64,000 nt of DNA from Siphonodentalium dalli. Taxonomy: Eukaryota; Mollusca; Scaphopoda; Gadilida; Siphonodentaliidae. The notes under the pieces are model-generated. The model had not been told where the DNA came from and searched no databases. It worked only from the letters and a program-made list of their open reading frames with translations. Below, in pieces: positions 27,475-36,951 of this stretch. The translations under genes and the position numbers were made by a program. Numbering within the stretch: the stretch's first letter is position 1; each line of letters opens with the position of its first letter. The stretch is taken from the NCBI GenBank assembly GCA_032622095.1, contig CP136067.1:48405549-48469548 (forward strand), read 5' to 3'.

Positions 27475-27975
27475 TATACCTGGATGAATATTGATCCAAG
27501 GTGGTGAAATAATCAACCTGGCATTTAATGGGGGTATGTTTGAAAATTTGATGATGATTTTTTGTGCGGAATTAGGGTAGTATCTAAAGCGGTAAATTTG
27601 AAGATGGAAAAAGCACATGGACCTAATAATTTTTTTAGGCCATATTGGGTCCAAAGAGTCATTCTTCAAAATTTACTAGATTAGAAAATTCCAGCATTCA
27701 CAAGGAATGGAGAATAGGCCTGGACATTAACACTGTCGCCTATGGAGAATAATTGGTGTACTGTACATAACCTATATAGGTCCTATAGTGATTTTGGACT
27801 CTGTGAGAGTTCCACAATATTTTGCCGTTCCCAGTTTTTTCTAGCACCCATATGTATTCAAAATGACTTCTTTAAATAATACGGACGGATTTTGGGCAGA
27901 ATACGTTGCATATCTAGATTTTAAATGCACAACTGACATGGATAGTGGCTGTAAATTATGGGGTGGGGCCAACAC
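27475..27975 (+). repeat. Partial third copy of the macro-repeat (right end)
   Basis: 27475-27598 matches 52980-53107 (and 41868-41995). 27599 onwards matches 53732-53970, for example GATGGAAAAAGCACATGG, GTACTGTACATAACC, GATTTTGGACT and CCACAATATTTTGCCG. Relative to the other copies it lacks the ~624-bp GGTGACACTCC element at the 27598 junction. It carries ~130 bp (about 27627-27755) absent from the copy at 53755. Homology ends at GGGGCCAACACT. A short plus-strand ORF here (27863-28060) is not conserved in the paralogue. Confidence 0.85.
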
Positions 27976-28503
27976 TCGATTCGGCGTCAATTCAACCCTT
28001 GTGAGGCCTTCTAAAATTATGTCTTCACTTCCCAGTTATGCCACAGGGCGTGGATTATGAGTAGATATTTATTGGAAGTCAATATATATTTTGTATTGCC
28101 CGGGAACAATACTTTTGAGTTAATTTCATCGATTGTCTTACGATTCCGTTTTCGAGGCATCGTTACGCGCTATGCAAATAACGTACTTCCAGTAAATCGT
28201 ATTTCTTGTATTTGGAGTAAATCAGACGTCGTGTATTACGCCCGTCATGAGTTAGATCTCGATCTAGGTCAATCATGCTGTAAACTTGTCCCGTGTCGGG
28301 AGGGCTTGTCTGGGGGGGGGGGGGGGTGTAAAATACCTAGACATGTAAATGTCTACCCCTGTGCGTGTCACAATATCAGGAACATGGGGGGGGGGGTCAG
28401 CTGCCAGAAGGCCGCGTCGTGTTTGGGGTGCGATCCTTCATGTATCGTCACACAGGTCACCTGACGGATTGAGTAGAGTTTTGGTAAACCTCATTTTTGA
28501 ACT
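27976..28503. other. Unassigned sequence with two poly-G runs
   Basis: No recognisable gene. It holds a run of 15 G at 28312-28326 and 11 G at 28386-28396. A 135-codon plus-strand ORF (28057-28464) runs through both G tracts and matches no family I know; I regard it as chance. Confidence 0.5.
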
Positions 28504-28520
28504 TTAACCCTTTTACCTTC
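28504..28520 (+). repeat. TTAACCCTTTTACC terminus of a TTAA-family element
   Basis: The sequence TTAACCCTTTTACCTTCA matches the left terminus of the satellite's TTAA element over its first 14 bases. No matching right end was found before the minisatellite starts near 28960, so the element's other end may have been lost to the array. Confidence 0.5.
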
Positions 28521-28560
28521 ATGATACTTACTATAGGAATGCTCCAATTTTGCATTTGGT

Positions 28561-28917
28561 TTATCTGTATGTGGAACTAGTATATATGTGTTTTTTATAT
28601 TGTTTTTCCTCTTGATACTGACCATACAAATCATACAGAGTCTTTCGCCTTTCAACTCTGGCTTTCTTAGTTTTCAGCTGTTTTTTATATTTTTTCAAGT
28701 ACTCATCTGATTCCTTCATATTTTGCAGTGATTTTCCAACTTTACTGAGCGGTGATATGTGACAGTCCATATCCTGGCATAGATCATCAATGGAACCGGC
28801 AGTGCCAAGGTTAACATAATGACAGCTGGAAACATTTTCAGGTGTTGATGTACGAAAGGCTCTATTAAAGGCTTCCACCTTCTGCATATTTGTATTTCGC
28901 TTGGTACTCTCCAACAT
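28561..28917 (-). CDS. 118-residue ORF of unknown function, possibly transposase-derived
   Basis: The most gene-like ORF in the window. The ATG at 28917-28915 has a favourable GCC ATG context and an in-frame TGA nine bases upstream, so the start is well defined or the ORF is the remnant of an exon. The protein is hydrophilic. Residues 1-65 are mixed, with three CxxxD/DC-type cysteines (SSCHYV, DLCQDMDCH). From residue 70 it is a Lys/Glu/Arg-rich predicted helix (KKYKKQLKTKKARVERRKTL, then YDLYGQYQEEKQYKK). I do not recognise a named domain. A short mixed segment followed by a basic helical tail is reminiscent of the C-termini of some invertebrate transposon proteins, which is a weak inference. 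The stop lies about 50 bp from a TTAACCCTTTTACC end at 28504. The 38-bp array begins about 40 bp upstream of the ATG. Confidence 0.35.
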   Translation of the reverse strand: MLESTKRNTNMQKVEAFNRAFRTSTPENVSSCHYVNLGTAGSIDDLCQDMDCHISPLSKVGKSLQNMKESDEYLKKYKKQLKTKKARVERRKTLYDLYGQYQEEKQYKKHIYTSSTYR

Positions 28918-29195
28918 GGCTGGTCACAGTCTGTAATTTATACAGTCGCGTAGAATTTGCAACGCACGCTGCACTAAACATGTGCCACACCCACTTATAA
29001 TGCAGACTGCATCACAAAAAAGCACCAGGCCTACTTATAGCGCTCATTGCACTAAAATAGTGGCACGCCCACTTATAACGCACAATGCACTAAAAATTGT
29101 AACGCCCACTTAAAACGCACACTGCACCAAAAAGGTGTCACGCCCACTTATAACGCACACTGCAATAAAAGGTGCCACGCCCACTTATAACACAC

Positions 29196-30355
29196 CTTTT
29201 TAGTGCAGTGGGCGTGACACTTTTTAGTGCATTGTGCGTTTTAAGTGGGCGTGGCACTTTTTAGTGCAATGTCCGTTATATGTGAGCATGTCACTTTTTT
29301 TAGTGCAGCGTGCGTTATAAGTGGGCGTGCCAATATTATAGTACAGCGTGCGTTATAAGGGGGCGTGGCTGTTTTTAGTGCAGTGGGTGTTTTAAGTGGG
29401 CGTGGCACTTTTAGTGCAGCGTGTGTTATAAGTGGGCGTGGAACTTGTGCAATGCAGCGTGTATTTTAAGTGGGCGTGGCACTTTTTCAGTGCAGCGTGT
29501 GTTATAAGTGGGCGTGTCATTTTTTTAGTGCAGCGTGTGTTATAAGTGAGGGTGGCACTTTTTTAGTCGTAGCGTGCGTTACAAGTGGGCGTGGCACTTT
29601 TTTAATTGCCGCTTGCGTTATAAGTGGGCGTGGTACTTTTTTATTGCAGCGTGCGTTATAAGTGGGCGTGGCGCTTTTTCAGTGCAGCGTATGTTATAAG
29701 TGGGCGTGGCACTTTTGCAATGCAATGCAGCGTGTATTTTAAGTGGGCGTGGCACTTTTTCAGTGCAGCGTGTGTTATAAGTGGGCGTGTCATTTTTTTA
29801 GTGCAGCGTGTGTTATAAGAGAGCGTGGCACTTTTTCAGTGCAGCGTGTGTTATAAGTGGGCGTGGCACCATTTCAGTGCAGCGTGTGTTATAAGTGCAG
29901 CGTGTGTTATAAGTGGGCGTGGCACTTTTTTAGTGCAGCGTGTTATAAATGCAGCGAGTGTTATAAGTGGGCGTGGCACTTTTTTAGTGCAGCGTGTGTT
30001 ATAAGTGGGCGTGGCACATTTTCAGTGCAGAGTGTGTTATAAGTGGGCGTGGCACATTTTCAATGCAGCGTGTGTTATAAGTGGGCGTGGCATTTTTTCA
30101 GTGCAGCGTGTGTTATAAGTAGGCGTTGCATTTTTTCAGTGCAGCGTGAGTTATAAGTGGGCGTGGCATTTTTTCAGTGCAGTGTGTGTTATAAGTGGGC
30201 GTGGCACTTTTTAGTGCAGCGTGCGTTATAACTGGGCGTGGCACTTTTTCAGTGCAGCGTGTGTTATAAGTGGGCGGGGTGTGGCACGTTTTTAGTGCAG
30301 CGTGTTATAAGTGGGCGTGGTCAGTGCAGCGTGTGTTATAAGTGGGCGTGGCACT
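29196..30355 (+). repeat. Array 1, plus-oriented half
   Basis: Units read GTGGGCGTGGCAC on the plus strand. At about 30355 the sequence passes directly into reverse-complement units (GGCACTTTATAACACACGCT) with no spacer. Confidence 0.92.
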
Positions 30356-32903
30356 TTATAACACACGCTGCACTGAAAAAGCGCCACGCCCACTTATAAC
30401 ACACGCTTCACCAAACAAATGCCACGCCAAATTATAACACACGCTGCACTGAAAAAGTGCCACGCCCACTTATAACACACGCTGCACTGAAAAAGTGCCA
30501 CACCCACTTATAGCACACGCTGCACTGAAAATGTGCCACGCCCACTAATAACACACGCTGCACTGAAAAAGTACCACACCCACTTATAACACACGCTGCA
30601 CTGAAAATGTGCCACGCCCACTAATAACACACGCTGCAATGAAAAAGTGCCACGCACACTTATAACACACGCTGCACTAAAAAGTGCCACGCCCACTTAT
30701 AACACACTCTACACTGAAAATTTGCCACGCCCACTTATAACGCACGCTGCACGTAAAAAGTGCCACGCCCACTTATAACACACGCTGCACTAAAAAAGAG
30801 CCACGCCCACTTATAACACACGCTGCACTAAAAAGGTGCAACGCCCTCTTAGAACACACGCTGCACTTTAAAAGTGCCACGCCCACTTATAACACACGCT
30901 GCACTTATATCACACGCCCACTTATTACACACGCTGCACTGAAAAAGTGCCACGCCCACTTATAACACAAGCTGCACTTAAAAAGTGCCACGCCCACTTA
31001 TAACACAAGCTGCACAGAAAAAGTTCCACGCCCACTTATAACGCAAGCTGCACTGAAAAAGTGACACGCCCACTAATAACACACGCTCACTTATAACACG
31101 CGCTGCACTGAAAAAGTGCCACGCCCACTTATAACACACGCTGCACTTAAAAAGTGCCACGCCCACTTATAACACGCGCTGCACTGAAAAGGTGCCACGC
31201 CCACTTATAACACAAGCTGCACTGAAAAAGTGACACGCCCACTTATAACACACGCTGCACTGAAAAAGTGCCACGCCCACTTATAACACACGCTTCACTG
31301 AAAAAGTGCCACGCCCACTTATACCACAAGCTGCACTGAAAAGGTGCCACGCCCACTTATAACACAAGCTGCACTGAAAATGTGACACGCCCACTTATAA
31401 CACACGCTGCAGTAAAAAAAAGTGCCACGCCCACTTATAACACACGCTGCACTGAAAAAGTGCCACGCCCACTTATAACACACGCTGCACTTAAAAAGTG
31501 CCACGCCCACTTATAACACACGCTGCACTGAAAAAGTTCCACGCCCACTTATAACACACGCTGCACTTAAAAAGTGCCACGCCCACTTATAACACGCGCT
31601 GCACTGAAAAAGTACCACGCCCACTTATAACACAAGCTGCACTTAAAAAGTGCCACGCCCACTTATAACACAAGCTGCACAGAAAAAGTTCCACGCCCAC
31701 TTATAACGCAAGCTGCACTGAAAAAGTGACACGCCCACTTATAACACACGCTGCACTTATATCACACGCCCACTTATTACACACGCTGCACTGAAAAAGT
31801 GCCACGCCCACTTATAACACACGCTGAACTGAAAAAATGCCACGCCCACTTATAACACACGCTGCAGTAAAAAAAGTGCCACGCCCACTTATAACACACG
31901 CTGCACTGAAAAAGTGCCACGCCCACTTATAACACACGCTGCACTTAAAAAGTGCCACGCCCATTTATAACACACGCTGCACTGAAAAAGTTCCACGCCC
32001 ACTTATAACACACGCTGCACTTAAAAAGTGCCACGCCCACTTATAACACGCGCTGCACTGAAAAAGTGCCACGCCCACTTATAACACACGCTGCACTTAA
32101 AAAGTGCCACGCCCACTTATAACACAAGCTGCACTTAAAAAGTGCCACGCCCACTTATAACACAAGCTGCACAGAAAAAGTTCCACGCCCACTTATAACG
32201 CAAGCTGCACTGAAAAAGTGACACGCCCACTTATAACACACGCTGCACTTATATCACACGCCCACTTATTACACACGCTGCACTGAAAAAGTGCCACGCC
32301 CACTTATAACACACGCTGAACTGAAAAAATGCCACGCCCACTTATAACACACGCTGCAGTAAAAAAAAGTGCCACGCCCACTTATAACACACGCTGCACT
32401 GAAAAAGTGCCACGCCCACTTATAACACACGCTGCACTTAAAAAGTGCCACGCCCACTTATAACACACGCTGCACTGAAAAAGTTCCACGCCCACTTATA
32501 ACACACGCTGCACTTAAAAAGTGCCACGCCCACTTATAACACACGCTGCACTGAAAAAGTTCCACGCCCACTTATAACACACGCTGCACTTAAAAAGTGC
32601 CACGCCCACTTATAACACGCGCTGCACTGAAAAAGTACCACGCCCACTTATAACACAAGCTGCACTTAAAAAGTGCCACGCCCACTTATAACACAAGCTG
32701 CACAGAAAAAGTTCCACGCCCACTTATAACGCAAGCTGCACTGAAAAAGTGACACGCCCACTTATAACACACGCTGCACTTATATCACACGCCCACTTAT
32801 TACACACGCTGCACTGAAAAAGTGCCACGCCCACTTATAACACACGCTGAACTGAAAAAATGCCACGCCCACTTATAACACACGCTGCAGTAAAAAAAGT
32901 GCC
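30356..32903 (-). repeat. Array 1, minus-oriented half
   Basis: Units read GTGCCACGCCCACTTATAAC on the plus strand. The right edge falls inside a hairpin-family repeat: the array ends AAAAAAAGTGCC and is followed immediately by TCGCATATATAG. Confidence 0.92.
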
Positions 32904-33149
32904 TCGCATATATAGCTGGCTTACAAGGCCAATGTAAATATTGTTAGGCCAATGTATTCTTATATATATGCGAGTCTCCCATAGGTAACCTCGCATATAT
33001 AAGAGAATGCGCTGGCTTTCAAGGCCAAGGTAAATATTGTTAGGTATTCTCTTGTATATGTGAGGTTCCCTATGGGAGACTCACATATAGAAAATAATGC
33101 ATAGGGTTTTCGCAACAATTCAGGAAGCTCCAATACTTGGACGGGTTAA
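32904..33149. mobile_element. Truncated hairpin element of the CCAATGCATTCTCTTATATA family
   Basis: Alternating arms of the family (TCGCATATATAAGAGAATGC, ATTCTTATATATATGCGAG, and CTCCCATAGG with its complement) are separated by AGGCCAATGTAAATATTGTTAG-type spacers. The right end is ACGGGTTAA (33141-33149), consistent with a TTAA-family terminus. The same order of parts occurs at 63055-63260, including GGATTTTCGCAA/GGGTTTTCGCAAC and GAAGCTCCA. The left end is missing where minisatellite array 1 stops. Confidence 0.65.
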
Positions 33150-33321
33150 TAGAAGAGTACATTTCAATACCTGAGTATGCTTTAATTGTCAACGCCGCAA
33201 ATTAATGCAGAACATGGATATGTACATATATATAGTGGGATCACTTTCATCATCATCGTTATGCATCTTCGTCATCATTATCCCATCATCAGATCATCGA
33301 CATTGTTATCGTTAACATTAG

Positions 33322-33365
33322 GTACACATGCTGACATTACATGTGTGTAATGCCAGCATGTGTAC
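33322..33365. repeat. 20-bp-arm hairpin
   Basis: GTACACATGCTGACATTACA pairs with its downstream complement at 33346-33365 across a 4-nt loop, with one mismatch. No run of Us follows and no gene is assigned nearby, so I do not call it a terminator. Confidence 0.7.
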
Positions 33366-33375
33366 ATGTGGTTAA

Positions 33376-33534
33376 TCGAATCATGTTGAGTCATCTCGTG
33401 AGTCCAGCCTCCAGAAAAGTTTTGTCAGAGCTTCTATGCATCTCTCTACTTCAGGTCTCTCAGCTGAGCAAGCAAATGCATTCCTGATGACAATGAAGCT
33501 GAAGAAAAGATACCTGGAAGATGTGTGGACCTGA
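33376..33534 (+). pseudogene. Possible terminal exon or gene fragment
   Basis: The frame is open from 33376 to a TGA at 33532-33534, with an internal ATG at 33436. The last 26 residues (GLSAEQANAFLMTMKLKKRY followed by LEDVWT) have a natural amphipathic composition, and a consensus-like acceptor (CTCTACTTCAG) precedes them at about 33454. An AATAAA lies 200 bp downstream at 33735-33740, compatible with a short 3' UTR. No domain is recognised and no upstream exon could be identified, so this may equally be chance or a captured fragment. Confidence 0.22.
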
Positions 33535-33871
33535 GATGATGGCCGTATTCATTCAGAAATAGTGTCACCCCTAAAAAACTGGTGTGCATCGATCCTTCTA
33601 ACTAATTTAGGGGCCCAATGGGCTTTCTGGACATCATGTAGATGATATCCACGGGTTTGCTTTGGGTTGCTATCAAGGTTTTCAAAATGCCAGTCGACAC
33701 TATGATTGACCCAGATTTAAGGCTCATAATGTTCAATAAATAGTTTATTGCAGTCACTAACAGGCAAAACATATACATATTTATTACTTGCTTGTTCCTA
33801 GAATTATAGTGTTCTTGCTATTCCGTATTTCTACAAGTCTGTATGGAACATGCTTTCCATGCACATCCCAT

Positions 33872-33975
33872 TGACGTCACATGAAGTAAATGACGTACCC
33901 ATGAAACCATGAAACTATAAAATAGACGCATCATCACAAATGACAATACAAGCCCTTTATGTGCCTGAATAAACC
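33872..33975 (+). promoter_or_regulatory. CRE plus TATA cluster followed by AATAAA (promoter or solo-LTR-like)
   Basis: A perfect cAMP-response-type site TGACGTCA (33872-33879), a half site TGACGT (33891-33896) and TATAAAAT (33916-33923) are spaced as in a compact pol II promoter. An AATAAA follows about 45 bp after the TATA box, within GCCTGAATAAACCTTGTAAG. TATA then AATAAA at this distance is the arrangement of the U3/R region in LTRs. I found no clear TG...CA boundary or target duplication, so the LTR reading is tentative. Confidence 0.3.
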
Positions 33976-34378
33976 TTGTAAGTCTTGTAATTTTTTTTTA
34001 AATTCACTGATTCTAAGATGAATGGCGTGTAATAAACACAGAACGACACGTGTTAATTTTATTGTCGACATGGAACATAGATTAATAGATTTGTCGATAC
34101 ACCACTTGTGTCATCGCGGAAGGACAGAACCCGAGGCTGTGCCACTCATTCTAGCCTTCCTAGCACTCATGCCATATCAACAAACCCATTGAGACACTGT
34201 GTATATATGCAATACACAACATGACATTAACTGATATAATACATGTATAGTTGCACTTCACATTTCGTGCTGACATACCTCACTTATCTTAATATCTATT
34301 GCCAAATTTTTGTTCATACATTTGTTTTTCTAAATGCCAGTTCAATAAAAATGCATACTCGTCTCATCAAGTTGGAAT
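33976..34378. other. AT-rich sequence without recognisable content
   Basis: No gene, RNA or named repeat seen. A short plus-strand ORF starting at 34243 continues into the TTAA element at 34451 and is judged spurious. Confidence 0.5.
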
Positions 34379-35301
34379 TTATTAAAGGGTCCAAGGCCTT
34401 CGCAGAAGGTAAATGTACAAAAATGATGAAAGCCTGTAAAAACATCTCCATTAACCCTTTACCCAACAAAACGGTCAAAACCGGCCAAATAAAGCTTCAA
34501 CAGCCTAAAATATCTTCGGTCTGTCTCAATAGAACCATACAAATATGGATATCATTGGAACCGGCTCCTTGACCACATTGTGATAGTTACAGTTATGCCC
34601 TGTGCCAATGCATTCTCTTATATATGCAAGTCGACCATAGGTCGCCTCGCATATATAAGAGAATGCATTGGCCTAAAAAAAATCTTTTTTTACCATTTTT
34701 TCTTACATTCTTTAACAATTTTCTAATTTTTAATGTGTTAAGCCAATGCATTCTCTTATATATGCGAGGCGACCTATGGTCGACTCGCATATATAAGAGA
34801 ATGCATTGGCACAGGGCCGTTCTGTTGGGTAAAGGGTTAAGATGAACATAGAGAACTTTGTTTCATTATTCATTATTGATATTTCTCCAATAAGAAATTT
34901 GCGTGTTGAAACCATTGTTATGTAAACAAAATTGTTACAGTTATTTGTCAACAAACATCATTCACTAATGGTATAATGAGTTCATATATTTTAGTCTGCA
35001 TATGATTTTCAGAATATTTTTCAAGGCTTTGAATTTTTCCAATGTTATCGTCAAGTTTTGATGAAACTTTGGTATCCTATTGGATTAGTTGGCTTCTGAT
35101 CGGCAATTCCATTGTTATGTTTAGGCTACATAACAATTGTTAGGTATGCAAAATCTCCTTATTGGAAAATTATTAATAATGAACATAAGAACAAAGTCAA
35201 TCTATTTTATATGTCCTTGTTGTATAGTAGTTATTTTACAGTCGTTTTTTTGTTATTTCGCATTGAGTCCACTTTGAAGGCATTTGGTCCCTTTATTAAA
35301 C
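34379..35301. mobile_element. Long-inverted-repeat element hosting a nested TTAA element
   Basis: The outer ends are inverted: TTATTAAAGGGTCCAAGGCC on the left and the complement of a CCCTTTATTAAA end on the right. Further inside, CCATTGTTATGTAAACA (left, about 34910) is the complement of sequence near 35115-35145. A diverged relative lies at 60056-60600. The sequences flanking the nested element (CCTGTAAAAACATCTCCA on the left, GATGAACATAG on the right) are contiguous in that relative. Confidence 0.65.
34451..34840. mobile_element. Hairpin-bearing MITE with TTAA ends (390 bp)
   Basis: It starts TTAACCCTTTACCCAACA and ends with its inverted counterpart TGTTGGGTAAAGGGTTAA; the 24-bp terminal repeats differ at one base. 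Inside are two hairpins (34604-34672 and 34742-34810). Each is an inverted repeat of ~32-bp arms built on CCAATGCATTCTCTTATATA, and the second hairpin is the reverse complement of the first, giving a hairpin of hairpins. The TTAA boundaries and CCC/GGG ends fit a piggyBac-type MITE. No coding capacity. Confidence 0.8.
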
Positions 35302-36140
35302 TATAATATTTAATAGCATTTTTGTTTTGTTTGTGATTTCTAATAATATTTATGGTGGTAATTCTCCTGTATGTCATAAAGAATGAATAACAAACTAATT
35401 GAATTGAATTTTATTCTATATTATCCATAATTAAAAATATAGAAATTTTTCTATTCAATAAATAATGACCAAAATGCACTGGATTTATAGACTGCTTAGA
35501 AACTATATCATTTTCTTTCGTAAATGGTATATACATAATCTAATTTGTAGAATTATTAACAAAAAGCTCCCCTCCCCCAGCCTACCTAATAAATTCTCCA
35601 TATATAATTATTTGAGAATAATGGTGTTTATATTCAATGGCTTTACCAGTTCGTATTTTAATTCATTCAAATCTGCGACAATTATTTTTAGGTTCCTCTC
35701 GATCCATGTCTTGATATAAATCTCAGGAAGAGAAAACAAGGGTTGTTAGGATCACGGGAAATTATATATTCTATTGGAATTAATGGTCTTGTTAAAAATA
35801 TGTTATATTTGAAAATAAAAATAATTTTATCCATATTAACTTTATTTAGCTTCCATATCCAGCTTGGGATTGTTCTATTCATACCAAATCTAATTTCCCT
35901 CCTCTCTCATACTGTTAAAGGCCCACCTCATGTTTTAGTCACCAATTATTTTTTGTATAGTGCCTTGATATAAGGTTTTAATAACAATCTATGCCATAAC
36001 ATATGATTAAAATGCTATAATATGTCACATTTAAAACCCCTGGGTCTCAGAAGTTGGCCATAGATAAATAGAAAACAGCTGAAATCATAGAAAGATTCCC
36101 CTATTATGGCTTCCAGAATGCAACAGAATTCAAACTAAAA
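35302..36140. other. AT-rich block, copy A, no gene seen
   Basis: Short ORFs on both strands (35465-35719, 35688-35882 and 35743-35973) recur in copy B because of the duplication. They have no recognisable domains, are rich in Ile/Phe/Asn as expected of AT-rich DNA, and overlap one another. I do not call them genes. Confidence 0.5.
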
Positions 36141-36144
36141 ATGT

Positions 36145-36210
36145 ATTTTCAATGGAAGGGTAATAACTCTATTTTATAAGATATAGAGTTATTCCCCCTT
36201 CATTGAAAAT
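36145..36210. repeat. 66-bp palindromic repeat
   Basis: ATTTTCAATGGAAGGGTAAT on the left pairs with ATTCCCCCTTCATTGAAAAT on the right around AACTCTA/TATAGAGTT, with few mismatches. The embedded AATAACTC motif is frequent in mollusc interspersed repeats. Also present in copy B near 47257-47322. Confidence 0.7.
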
Positions 36211-36575
36211 AAAACACTGCCCTACAAAACATGTGAAACTTAAGCACAAAAACACGGCGGGAGTTCAACAAAAACAACATGTTCACAGATTATTACACCG
36301 GATAAGTTGATAATGCAATGTTTTGAAACTTCCTCTTTCAAATGGAATATAATATAGTATATATTTTAGATATGTGATCTGGGTGTTTGAAAATTAAATG
36401 GGGCTTTAGGTGGTTTTTAAAGATCTATTTGATAACATTTTAAATGAAATAGATAACTCATGAAGAGTGGGAGGAGGGTATTGGTTGGTGTCTCACCCCC
36501 AACTTTGACAGAAATTTGAAATTTCATGCCTGACACGCTATCAAGCATGCAAATACCGATGTGTGTCTGTCATTT

Positions 36576-36670
36576 GCAGAATGAGGTCTCCAGAGGGTGT
36601 ATTTAGCAAAGCTATCCCACACGACGGGGTAGCATCACCAAATTTTCATCCTCTGGGAACCTCATTCTGT
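36576..36670. repeat. GAGGTCYCCAGAGGGTG hairpin repeat 1, copy A
   Basis: GCAGAATGAGGTCTCCAGAG at the left is the imperfect complement of CCTCTGGGAACCTCATTCTG at the right. Copy B counterpart: 47698-47792. Confidence 0.8.
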
Positions 36671-36867
36671 TTAACCCTCAACTGCTATGGGAGACCAAGG
36701 ATCAGATTGAAGTTTCCCAGTTGAAGTTGATGATGCTCACCCATTAGTCACCTCGATTATGCATTTTATCTTCTGCAAATTAGGGGATATAGAAACTGCC
36801 AAGAAGTGAAAAAGTAACTAAAACAATGTTCATTTCAGATTATAGATACACTCTGAAATGAGACTAA

Positions 36868-36951
36868 GCAGAATGAGGTCCCCAAAGGGTGAATTTGGTG
36901 ATTTGTGCAGGATAGTATCACTAAATTCACCCTCTGGGGGCCTCATTCTGC
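36868..36951. repeat. GAGGTCCCCAAAGGGTG hairpin repeat 2, copy A
   Basis: GCAGAATGAGGTCCCCAAAG pairs with CTCTGGGGGCCTCATTCTGC; the arms extend through GGTGAATTT/AAATTCACC. Copy B counterpart: 47991-48074. Confidence 0.85.

Larger units (their letters stand above)
28960..32903. repeat. 38-bp minisatellite array 1, with internal orientation switches
   Basis: The unit contains GTTATAAGTGGGCGTGGCAC, then a T-rich stretch, then TCAGTGCAGCGTGT; spacing is 36-39 bp. Length divided by period gives roughly 100 copies. Orientation is minus at 28960-29195 (degenerate copies), plus at 29196-30355 and minus at 30356-32903. Copies at the left edge are the most diverged, as expected at array margins. Longer-range repetition is visible in the last part: the marker AACGCAAGCTGCACTG recurs at 31705, 32197 and 32728, giving 492- and 531-bp steps that differ by one unit. 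Short ORFs throughout reflect the repeat and are not genes. Confidence 0.95.

Noticed and set aside
27863-28464. Plus-strand ORFs of 65 and 135 codons
   Set aside because: The first is interrupted in the paralogous sequence near 53850-53920. The second runs through two poly-G tracts and resembles no known protein.
28960-32903. CRISPR-like array
   Set aside because: Units are contiguous and similar along their whole length with no unique spacers, orientation flips inside the array, and the context is eukaryotic.
33322-33365. Rho-independent-type terminator
   Set aside because: The hairpin lacks a following T tract and the DNA is eukaryotic.
34593-34845. Overlapping ORFs on both strands encoding SPRIYKRMHW-type peptides
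   Set aside because: They are translations of the hairpin arms of the TTAA MITE, and both strands give the same peptide because the element is palindromic.
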